Positions 5,686-11,842 of a stretch of 11,842 bases of DNA are shown here, in pieces (positions within the stretch are counted from its first letter, which is position 1; every line of letters begins with the position of its first letter). This DNA comes from Aquirhabdus sp. (GTDB lineage: Bacteria > Pseudomonadota > Gammaproteobacteria > Pseudomonadales > Moraxellaceae). Where the stretch lies: assembly GCA_030150595.1 (NCBI GenBank), contig JASLFQ010000071.1, positions 1 through 11,842 of the forward strand. Direction: 5' to 3'. Below the pieces are notes generated by a model. That model searched no databases, was not told where the DNA came from, and saw nothing but the letters and a program-made list of their open reading frames with translations. The translations under genes were made by a program, and so were the position numbers.

Positions 5686-8412
5686 ATGGCGGATAAATCC
5701 GTAAACGAATTAGCACAACAAGTCGGTCGTCCAGTCGAAAAACTACTGGCGCAACTGGTTGAAGCGGGATTACCCGCACGTGCAGCAACAGGGCTCGTCA
5801 CCGACAGTGAACAAGAAAAATTGGTTGCTCATCTGAGACAGAGCCACGGTCAAGCCGCGCAAGATACCAAACAAATTACCTTACAGCGTAAAACGCTGGG
5901 CACCGCGAAAGTCGCGAGCTCAACAGGTAAAGCCAAAACCATCAACGTTGAAGTACGCAAAAAGCATACTTTCGTGAAGCCAGATCCTGCTGCGCTCATT
6001 GCAGAAAAAGCCAAACTTGAAACCGAAGCGAAAGCTCGTATCCAAGCCAGCATTCAGGCTCAAGCTCAAGCTTCAGCCCAAACAAATGCTCCTGCCGAAG
6101 ATACTAAAGCTGCTGAAGCCAAAGCTGCTGAGAAAGCTCGTGCAGAAGCAGATGCAAAACATCAAGCAACGCTTGATGCGATGCGCCAGCAAACTGACAA
6201 AAAAGCTGCTGATAAGAAAGAAGTTGTCGTAAAGAAACGCACAACGAAAATTGATGAAACTCCTGAGCAGAAAAAAGCACGCGAAGCCGAAGCAGCACGC
6301 TTAAAAGCAGCTGAGGAAGCAGCACGCCGTGCAGCCGCAGAGGCCGCACAACAACGTACGCTTGAACAAATGCGTCAAATGGCGAGTAAATATGCCGATG
6401 GCAGTGCGCCTGATCGTAAAATTGATGATTCTGCACCGTTGGCAGCTGGTTTGGTTGGTCGTGCTTATGAAGAATCCTTTGACAAAGAAAACCGCGATAT
6501 TAAACGTGGTACGGCAACTCCTGGTACTGCTGGTGCAGGAAAAGGCAAGGGACGTACACGTGGTGGCCGTCAAGAAGAACAGTCTTTCCGCCAACCTCCA
6601 CGCGGTCTAAAAACAAGTCAGTCCAACAAGCATGGTTTTGAAAAACCTGTTGAAAAACAAGTTTATGATGTGCAGATCACTGAAAACATCTTGGTTTCTG
6701 ACTTAGCACAAAAAATGGCACTTAAAGTGCGCGAAGTCATTAAAACATTGATGAAAATGGGTGAAATCGTCACTCAAGATCAAATGATCGATCAATCAAC
6801 CGCATCACTGGTTGTTGAAGAGCTAGGACATAATCCTGTTCTGGTCAGTGATACCGCTGTTGAAGATAAATTGATGGCGTCGGTCGCCGATCGTGGCAAT
6901 GTCAAAACACGGCCGCCAGTCGTCACCATCATGGGTCACGTTGACCATGGTAAAACCTCGCTGCTTGATTATATTCGCCGTGCAAAAGTAGCAGCTGGCG
7001 AAGCAGGCGGGATTACTCAGCATATCGGTGCATACCACGTAGAAACACCACGTGGCGTGATTACCTTCCTTGACACGCCAGGTCACGCAGCGTTTACCCA
7101 AATGCGCGCCCGTGGTGCAAAAGCCACTGACATCGTGATTTTGGTCGTTGCAGCCGATGACGGCGTGATGCCACAAACTGCGGAAGCGATTGAACATGCA
7201 CGCGCAGCGGGTACGCCAATCATTGTGGCTCTGAATAAGATTGATAAAGAAGGCGCTGATCTTGATCGCGTCCTCAATGAATTGTCTGTTAAAGGCGTCA
7301 CCACTGAAGCATGGGGCGGCGATACACCCATCGCCAAAGTCTCGGCAAAAACTGGTGCAGGTATTGATGAACTGCTTGATTTGATCTCGATTCAAGCAGA
7401 ATTGATGGAATTGACTGCTTCTGAAGAAGGTGCAGCACAAGGTATCGTGATCGAAGCGCGTATCGACAAAGGTCGTGGTGCGGTTGCGAGTGTCTTGGTT
7501 CAAAAAGGTACGCTGAAAGTGGGTGACTTGCTGTTGGCAGGCTCATTCTATGGCCGCGTCCGTGCAATGACCGATGAAAATGGTAAAGCAGTCAAAACTG
7601 CGGGTCCATCGATTCCTGTTGAGATTCTCGGCTTGCCAGACGCACCGAATGCTGGTGATGAAGTTCTGGTTGTTTCTGATGAAAAGAAAGCACGTGAAGT
7701 GGCTGAATTCCGTGCTGCTCGTGAACGTCAAAGCAAGATTGACCGTCAATCAGCCATGCGCCTTGAAAACATCATGGCGGGCATGGGCAAGAAAGATGTA
7801 CCAACCGTCAATATCGTATTGAAAACTGACGTACGTGGCTCTCTTGAAGCGCTGACCCATGCATTAAACGACTTGTCGATTGATGATGTGCGCGTACAGA
7901 TTGTCGGTTCAGGTGTGGGCGCGATTACCGAATCAGATATTACCCTTGCTGAATCGACTGGTGCAGCAATGCTCGGCTTTAACGTTCGCGCAGACACCGC
8001 AGCACGTCTGAAGAGCCAAGAAGATGGTATCGACTTGCGTTATTACAGCGTCATTTATGAAATGATTGACGATATCAAAGCAGCCATGAGCGGCAAATTG
8101 GCGCCAGAACATCGCGAAAACATCTTGGGTATTGCTCAAGTTCGTCAAGTGTTCCGTTCAAGCAAGTTTGGTGCAGCCGCAGGTTGTATGGTGATGGAAG
8201 GGGTTATTCATCGTAACCGTCCTATCCGCGTCTTACGTGATGGCGTAGTCGTATTCCAAGGTGAACTCGAATCGTTGCGTCGCCATAAAGATGACGTCAA
8301 TGAAGTACGCGCTGGCATCGAATGTGGTCTAGGCGTGAAAGGCTACAAGGACATTCAAGAACTCGATCAAATCGAAGTCTATGAAGTTCATGAGATTAAA
8401 CGGAGTCTATAA
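5686..8412 (+). CDS. infB: Translation initiation factor IF-2
   Basis: IF2 is the GTPase that places formylated initiator tRNA on the 30S subunit and promotes 50S joining. The 908 residues include an IF2 N-terminal domain (about 1-55), then the conserved [11 protein letters not shown] and [14 protein letters not shown] segments. A long Ala/Lys/Glu/Gln-rich, probably helical, low-complexity region spans about 97-240, followed by a basic Gly/Arg stretch near 280-300. A second IF2-N domain lies at about 330-385. The G domain has GHVDHGKT at 417-424, DTPGH at 463-467, NKID at 517-520 and SAK at 553-555. Beta-barrel, IF2 linker and C-terminal fMet-tRNA-binding domains follow, with the expected end. 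The ATG at 5686 has an AGGTAG-type ribosome binding site. Its stop TAA overlaps the rbfA ATG by one base (TAATG), so translation of the two is coupled. A 215-nt structured gap separates it from nusA. Confidence 0.98.
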   Translation: MADKSVNELAQQVGRPVEKLLAQLVEAGLPARAATGLVTDSEQEKLVAHLRQSHGQAAQDTKQITLQRKTLGTAKVASSTGKAKTINVEVRKKHTFVKPDPAALIAEKAKLETEAKARIQASIQAQAQASAQTNAPAEDTKAAEAKAAEKARAEADAKHQATLDAMRQQTDKKAADKKEVVVKKRTTKIDETPEQKKAREAEAARLKAAEEAARRAAAEAAQQRTLEQMRQMASKYADGSAPDRKIDDSAPLAAGLVGRAYEESFDKENRDIKRGTATPGTAGAGKGKGRTRGGRQEEQSFRQPPRGLKTSQSNKHGFEKPVEKQVYDVQITENILVSDLAQKMALKVREVIKTLMKMGEIVTQDQMIDQSTASLVVEELGHNPVLVSDTAVEDKLMASVADRGNVKTRPPVVTIMGHVDHGKTSLLDYIRRAKVAAGEAGGITQHIGAYHVETPRGVITFLDTPGHAAFTQMRARGAKATDIVILVVAADDGVMPQTAEAIEHARAAGTPIIVALNKIDKEGADLDRVLNELSVKGVTTEAWGGDTPIAKVSAKTGAGIDELLDLISIQAELMELTASEEGAAQGIVIEARIDKGRGAVASVLVQKGTLKVGDLLLAGSFYGRVRAMTDENGKAVKTAGPSIPVEILGLPDAPNAGDEVLVVSDEKKAREVAEFRAARERQSKIDRQSAMRLENIMAGMGKKDVPTVNIVLKTDVRGSLEALTHALNDLSIDDVRVQIVGSGVGAITESDITLAESTGAAMLGFNVRADTAARLKSQEDGIDLRYYSVIYEMIDDIKAAMSGKLAPEHRENILGIAQVRQVFRSSKFGAAAGCMVMEGVIHRNRPIRVLRDGVVVFQGELESLRRHKDDVNEVRAGIECGLGVKGYKDIQELDQIEVYEVHEIKRSL

Positions 8413-8831
8413 TGAGTCAACGCCTACAGCGTATGGGCGATCAGGTTCAGCGTGAGCTGTCTGACCTCATCCGCATGGAACTCAAAGACCCACGTCTAGG
8501 TGGTGGCATGGTCACCATCTCTGGCGTGAAGATTAGCTCAGATTTAGGCTATGGTGATGTTTACGTCACTGTGATGAACCGTGGTGAACTGACCAACGAT
8601 TTAACCGAACAAGCCCATCAAGAAACCCTTGATTTACTCAACGGTGCCGCAGGTTTCCTGCGTCAAGAACTCGGTCGTCGGATCAAAACCCGTTTCACGC
8701 CGCGCCTGCGTTTTCACTATGACAAATCGACCGCACATGGTAACTACATGGCTGCGCTGATTTCTGAAGCGGTAAAAGATTTACCAGCGGAAGATAGTTA
8801 TGGTGTTGATGAAAATGCTGATCTGAAATAA
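8412..8831 (+). CDS. rbfA: 30S ribosome-binding factor RbfA
   Basis: RbfA is a small KH-fold protein that binds the 30S subunit near the 5' end of 16S rRNA and acts in late maturation and cold adaptation. The 139-residue product is close to the E. coli length (133). RMGDQVQRELSDLIRMELKDPRLG at about 7-30 is typical of the first helix region. The sequence ISGVKISSDLGYGDVYVTV supplies the strands. LNGAAGFLRQELGRRI at about 76-91 contains the A-x-G kink that replaces the usual KH GxxG loop, and RFTPRLRFHYDKS is the last strand. The start overlaps the infB stop by one base, with CGGAG at 8401-8405 as ribosome binding site. It is the last gene of the cluster; unlike in E. coli, truB does not follow, and a strong terminator lies about 24 nt after the stop. 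Confidence 0.97.
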   Translation: MSQRLQRMGDQVQRELSDLIRMELKDPRLGGGMVTISGVKISSDLGYGDVYVTVMNRGELTNDLTEQAHQETLDLLNGAAGFLRQELGRRIKTRFTPRLRFHYDKSTAHGNYMAALISEAVKDLPAEDSYGVDENADLK

Positions 8832-8850
8832 GTTTGTAGCTCTCGATATA

Positions 8851-8876
8851 AAAGACCGCCTTCGGGCGGTTTTTTA
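8851..8876 (+). terminator. Intrinsic terminator of the nusA-infB-rbfA operon
   Basis: The stem ACCGCC/GGCGGT with a TTCG tetraloop (8855-8870) can extend by A-T pairs and is followed by a T run to about 8876. The GC stem, stable tetraloop and U tract make it a clear Rho-independent terminator. It separates the housekeeping operon from the GntR operon. Because the A run upstream mirrors the T run, it may also act weakly on the other strand. Confidence 0.93.
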
Positions 8877-8996
8877 TTGTCTGAGCAACGCATAAAAACT
8901 AACGCCACTCACCATTGTATTGATTAGATTTAATGCTATTCAGATTTTTCATATATTTTCCCTTCAACCCAACGGTCAAACCGACCTAAATCAAAT

Positions 8997-9025
8997 TTGC
9001 ATTTAAGCATACAAAATCTTGTTAT
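8997..9025 (+). promoter_or_regulatory. Tentative promoter of the GntR operon
   Basis: TTGCAT (8997-9002) and TGTTAT (9020-9025) are spaced by 17 bp, each matching about four of six consensus bases, in an AT-rich stretch 60-90 nt before the regulator. Other poor pairs lie nearer the gene, for example TTGCCA at 9043-9048. The rest of the 8877-9062 gap shows only a short CGGT-CAA-ACCG repeat (8973-8983) and no gene. Confidence 0.25.
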
Positions 9026-9062
9026 TTAATTTTTTAAAACGTTTGCCATAGACTGTTTTCAA

Positions 9063-9076
9063 CTTGTTATGACAAG
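9063..9076 (+). promoter_or_regulatory. Candidate GntR/HutC-type operator
   Basis: CTTGTTATGACAAG is a 14-bp near-perfect palindrome: arms CTTGT and ACAAG, GT-N4-AC core. GntR-family operators generally have this GT-N-AC form, and HutC-subfamily sites have a 4-nt centre. It ends 11 nt before the regulator ATG, so a bound repressor would cover the leader or promoter end and shut off the operon. A copy of the left half, CTTGTTAT, lies 45 bp upstream at 9018-9025, overlapping the tentative -10. Confidence 0.55.
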
Positions 9077-9087
9077 ACTGAAAATTG

Positions 9088-9879
9088 ATGGAAACGCCTG
9101 TTCTAAAGCTCCTGACCAATGATTCGACGCCACTGTATTTACAACTTCGTGAGGAGTTGCGTGCTCGCATTCTGGACGGCAGTTATTCACTGCATAAGCA
9201 AATGCCTTCGGAAAATGAGCTCTGCGCGCTGTTCAAAGTCAGTCGTATTACCGTACGCCAAGCCTTAGGCGATCTGCAAAAAGAAGGCTTAATTTTTAAG
9301 ATTCATGGCAAAGGCACTTTTGTTGCCAAGCCTAAAGCATTTCAAAACGTCAGCCGTTTGCAGGGTTTCGCTGAAGCGATGTCCAGCATGGGCTATGAAA
9401 TTATGAATCGCCTGCAAGATTTCCGTTTTGTCCCTGCAACTGCCACTGTTGCAGCACGTCTTCAAATTGCTGAAGGCAGCATTGTCACGGAAATTAAACG
9501 CGTGCGTTTACTGAACCGTGAAGCGGTGTCCCTAGAAGTGACTTATGTCTCGGAAACGATTGGCCAGCAATTGCAGAAAGCAGATCTGATTACGCGCGAC
9601 ATTTTTCTCATTCTCGAAAATGACTGTGGCATTGCGCTCGGCCATGCGGAATTGAGCATTGATGCGGTACTGGCGGATGAGGATTTAAAAGCGGCATTAG
9701 ACACTGAGGAAGGTTCACCGATTTTACGCATTGAGCGTTTGACCCACGACGCCACTGGTCAACCGATTGACTTTGAATACCTTTATTTCCGTGGTGATGC
9801 CTTCCAATACCGTTTGCGCGTTGATCGTCAAGCCGCTGATAAAAGTAGCATTGATAAAAACAGCACCGATAAAATTTAA
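9088..9879 (+). CDS. GntR-family transcriptional regulator, HutC/UTRA type
   Basis: This 263-residue protein is a metabolite-responsive DNA-binding regulator, probably a repressor. Residues of about 14-82 form the GntR winged helix-turn-helix: PLYLQLREELRARILDG, MPSENELCALFKVSRITVRQALGDLQKEGLI, then the wing GKGTFVA. Residues of about 95-245 match the UTRA effector-binding domain of the HutC subfamily (RLQGFAEAMSSMGYE, then the IKRVRLLNREAVSLEVTYV type strands). UTRA ligands vary, so the effector cannot be read off. The tail is three copies of an xDKxS pentapeptide unit. I choose ATG at 9088; a TTG immediately before it would add one residue. The ribosome binding site is weak. The flavoprotein gene starts 10 nt after its stop, so it very likely governs that operon and itself through the palindrome at 9063-9076. 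Confidence 0.9.
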   Translation: METPVLKLLTNDSTPLYLQLREELRARILDGSYSLHKQMPSENELCALFKVSRITVRQALGDLQKEGLIFKIHGKGTFVAKPKAFQNVSRLQGFAEAMSSMGYEIMNRLQDFRFVPATATVAARLQIAEGSIVTEIKRVRLLNREAVSLEVTYVSETIGQQLQKADLITRDIFLILENDCGIALGHAELSIDAVLADEDLKAALDTEEGSPILRIERLTHDATGQPIDFEYLYFRGDAFQYRLRVDRQAADKSSIDKNSTDKI

Positions 9880-9889
9880 GAGAACCGAC

Positions 9890-11638
9890 ATGACAGCACA
9901 ATCTATGACCACGCATGAATTGGAATACGACATCGTCGTGGTCGGCGGCGGCACTGCAGGCCCAATGGCGGCGATTAAAGCCAAAGAACTAAACCCGAAC
10001 TTACGCATCCTACTCATCGACAAAGCCAACGTGAAACGCAGTGGTGCGATCTCTATGGGTATGGATGGTTTGAATAACGCCATTATTCCTGGTCACGCCA
10101 CGCCGGAACAGTACACCAAAGAAATTACCGTCGCCAATGATGGCATCGTCAATCAAGCCACGGTGTATGCCTATGCCAAGCACAGTTTCACCACGATTGA
10201 GCAATTGGATCGCTGGGGCGTGAAATTTGAGAAAGATGAAACAGGCGATTACGCGGTCAAAAAAGTCCATCACATGGGCTCATATGTGCTGCCAATGCCT
10301 GAAGGTCATGACATCAAAAAAGTGCTCTATCGCCAACTGAAACGCGCACGTATCGCCATCAGCAATCGTATTGTGACGACACGCTTATTAACAGACAGCC
10401 AAGGTGCGGTCAATGGTGTGATGGGCTTTGATTGCCGCACGGCGGATTTCTATCTGATTCGCGCCAAAGCAGTCATCTTGAGCTGCGGTGCTGCCGGTCG
10501 TTTAGGATTGCCTGCTTCTGGTTATTTGATGGGGACTTATGAAAACCCAACTAATGCAGGCGATGGCTATGCGATGGCGTATCACGCAGGTGCAGAACTG
10601 TCGAATCTTGAATGCTTCCAAATCAATCCACTAATTAAGGACTACAACGGTCCTGCCTGCGCCTATGTCACAGGCCCACTCGGTGGTTATACCGCAAACA
10701 ACAAAGGTCAACGCTTCATCGAATGTGATTATTGGAGCGGACAGATGATGTGGGAGTTCTACCAAGAACTCGAAGGTGGCAATGGCCCTGTCTTTCTCAA
10801 ACTCGATCATCTAGCGGAAGAAACGATCCAGACCATTGAAACCATTCTACATAGCAATGAACGTCCAAGTCGTGGACGTTTTCACGAAGGCAGAAACACC
10901 GATTATCGCCAAGACATGGTCGAAATGCATATCTCGGAGATTGGTTTTTGCAGTGGTCACAGTGCCTCAGGTGTCTGGGTCAATGAACGCGCTGAAACAT
11001 CGGTGAAAGGCTTGTATTCCGCTGGAGACATGGCGGCTGTACCACATAACTACATGCTCGGTGCATTTACCTATGGCTGGTTTGCGGGTGTGAATGCCGC
11101 ACAGTATGTGATCGAACGTGAGTTCACGCCACTGGATACTGAACAAATCGAGAAGGAGCGTGCGCGTGTCTATGCTCCACTGCACCGTGAACGCGGCCTG
11201 TCTCCAGCACAAGTCGAATACAAACTGCGCCGCATGGTGAATGACTATCTGCAACCGCCAAAAGTCACGGCAAAAATGGAAATCGGCCTTCGTCGTTTCG
11301 AAGAAATTGCTGAAGATTTGCAATACATGCGCGCGGAAAATCCACATGAATTGATGCGAGCAGCGGAAGTGTCTGTCATCCGTGATTGTGCGGAAATGGC
11401 GGCGCGTGCGTCGTTGTTCCGTACTGAAAGTCGCTGGGGTTTGTACCACTACCGTACCGATTTTCCGAAGCGAAATGACGCGGATTGGTTCTGCCATGCA
11501 CATCTTAAAAAGGACGAAAACGGTCAAATGACCAGCTTTAAGAAACCTGTCGAGCCTTACATCATCGCCATCGACAGCGATGAAAAACAGGCCTATCAAA
11601 AACTCCGCGTCAGCGACGAAGAATTGGCAACTGCCTAA
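9890..11638 (+). CDS. FAD-dependent oxidoreductase, AprA/fumarate reductase flavoprotein-like
   Basis: This 582-residue protein belongs to the succinate dehydrogenase/fumarate reductase flavoprotein superfamily and most resembles AprA, the adenylylsulfate reductase alpha subunit. The FAD Rossmann motif DIVVVGGGTAGPMAA lies at 14-28. SGAISMGMDGLNNA at 51-64 matches the AprA segment with an active-site Asn. FCSGHSASGVWVN at 353-365 and GLYSAGDMAAVPHNYMLGAF at 374-393 are the second FAD-binding block. The C-terminal helical domain ends RTESRWGLYHYRTDFPKRNDADW at about 511-533, with the ESRW form seen in AprA. The quinol-enzyme motif HRLGxNSL is absent. It is shorter than typical AprA (about 620-660). 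ATG 9890 is chosen over an upstream in-frame ATG at 9767 inside the regulator because it has AAGAGA at normal spacing and starts close to the FAD motif. No signal peptide, so cytosolic. The electron partner is probably the adjacent ferredoxin. Substrate unknown; sulfur metabolism is a guess. Confidence 0.85.
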   Translation: MTAQSMTTHELEYDIVVVGGGTAGPMAAIKAKELNPNLRILLIDKANVKRSGAISMGMDGLNNAIIPGHATPEQYTKEITVANDGIVNQATVYAYAKHSFTTIEQLDRWGVKFEKDETGDYAVKKVHHMGSYVLPMPEGHDIKKVLYRQLKRARIAISNRIVTTRLLTDSQGAVNGVMGFDCRTADFYLIRAKAVILSCGAAGRLGLPASGYLMGTYENPTNAGDGYAMAYHAGAELSNLECFQINPLIKDYNGPACAYVTGPLGGYTANNKGQRFIECDYWSGQMMWEFYQELEGGNGPVFLKLDHLAEETIQTIETILHSNERPSRGRFHEGRNTDYRQDMVEMHISEIGFCSGHSASGVWVNERAETSVKGLYSAGDMAAVPHNYMLGAFTYGWFAGVNAAQYVIEREFTPLDTEQIEKERARVYAPLHRERGLSPAQVEYKLRRMVNDYLQPPKVTAKMEIGLRRFEEIAEDLQYMRAENPHELMRAAEVSVIRDCAEMAARASLFRTESRWGLYHYRTDFPKRNDADWFCHAHLKKDENGQMTSFKKPVEPYIIAIDSDEKQAYQKLRVSDEELATA

Positions 11639-11648
11639 GGACACCAAG

Positions 11649-11842
11649 ATGAATTTTATTCCCCATGATATTGGCCAACGCTCAAGCGCGCCTGTTTTGA
11701 TCGATGAAGACAAATGTATTGCCCACAAAGGTTGCACCGTTTGCGTCGATGTATGCCCGATGGACTTACTGGTGATTGATCCCGTTAAACGTAAAGCGGT
11801 CATGCAATTTGATGAATGCTGGTATTGCATGCCCTGCGAGAC
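11649..11842 (+). CDS. Ferredoxin/AprB-like iron-sulfur protein, N-terminal part
   Basis: The first 64 residues of an iron-sulfur protein are visible before the window ends. After a 22-residue lead come Cys23, Cys29, Cys32 and Cys36-Pro, the first [4Fe-4S] motif. Then Cys57, Cys60 and Cys63 (ECWYCMPCE) begin a second one. ECWYCMPC closely resembles the second cluster motif of AprB (form QCWECYSC as I recall it), and the 20-residue spacing between clusters also fits an AprB/dicluster ferredoxin. The first motif is C-x5-C-x2-C-x3-C-P rather than the ordinary C-x2-C-x2-C-x3-C-P, which is unusual. ATG 11649 has AAGGA seven bases upstream and follows the flavoprotein stop by 10 nt, so the two are co-expressed and probably form an electron-transfer pair. 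The C-terminus and any further operon genes lie outside. Confidence 0.86.
   Translation, partial: MNFIPHDIGQRSSAPVLIDEDKCIAHKGCTVCVDVCPMDLLVIDPVKRKAVMQFDECWYCMPCE

Noticed and set aside
6016..6360. Repetitive Ala/Glu/Lys/Gln codons that could suggest a repeat array
   Set aside because: This is the normal low-complexity N-terminal region of IF2, not a DNA repeat element.
6823..7503. Open frame of 226 codons on the minus strand
   Set aside because: It is antisense to the G domain of IF2, which is unmistakable. Composition is antisense-like and there is no ribosome binding site of note.
8973..8983. Short inverted repeat CGGT-CAA-ACCG in the gap before the regulator
   Set aside because: Four-base arms are too short to separate from chance, and it lies away from the best promoter and operator candidates.
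9767..9889. Upstream in-frame ATG that would add 41 residues to the flavoprotein
   Set aside because: This stretch is coding in another frame for the end of the regulator, and the added residues do not resemble the family. The ATG at 9890 has a ribosome binding site and normal distance to the FAD motif.
10967..11830. Open frame of 287 codons on the minus strand
   Set aside because: It lies opposite the flavoprotein and ferredoxin genes, has no recognisable domain, and its composition (many Cys, His, Phe, Arg) is typical of the antisense of a coding region.

Overview
The window looks like the chromosome of a gammaproteobacterium of the family Moraxellaceae, Acinetobacter-like. I base this on gene order (pilB, a DUF1653 gene, tpiA, secG, tRNA-Leu, initiator tRNA, rimP, nusA, infB, rbfA), on the protein sequences as I recall these families, and on a moderate, AT-leaning base composition. 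Genus is inferred and was not tested by a search.

Layout. Positions 1-965 (minus strand) hold the first 321 codons of pilB, the type IV pilus extension ATPase, cut by the window edge before its Walker A motif. Upstream of it, also on the minus strand, is a small DUF1653 gene (1142-1417). From 1548 everything runs on the plus strand. tpiA and secG are tightly spaced and lead into tRNA-Leu(GAG). A separate strong promoter then drives the initiator tRNA (metY), which ends in an intrinsic terminator. The translation/transcription block rimP-nusA-infB-rbfA follows and ends in a second strong terminator at about 8855-8875. The order secG, leuU, metY, rimP, nusA, infB, rbfA matches the E. coli arrangement, without argG.

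The last 2.8 kb is a different kind of region: a GntR/HutC-family regulator with a palindromic operator candidate just upstream of its start, then a 582-residue flavoprotein resembling the alpha subunit of adenylylsulfate reductase (AprA) and fumarate reductase, then the start of a cysteine-rich ferredoxin resembling AprB. The three genes are spaced by about 10 nt and look like one operon. The substrate is not evident. This is the part most likely to hold undescribed biology.

The core genes cooperate in ribosome and transcript handling: RimP and RbfA mature the 30S subunit, IF2 and initiator tRNA start translation, and NusA controls RNA polymerase pausing, termination and antitermination. Several unusually structured non-coding segments lie between them: tandem hairpins before rimP, a hairpin before nusA, and a 215-nt leader with hairpins and a mini-ORF before infB. 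They could be regulatory. No mobile elements, CRISPR arrays, rRNA or broken genes were seen, and no intergenic gap exceeds about 260 nt.
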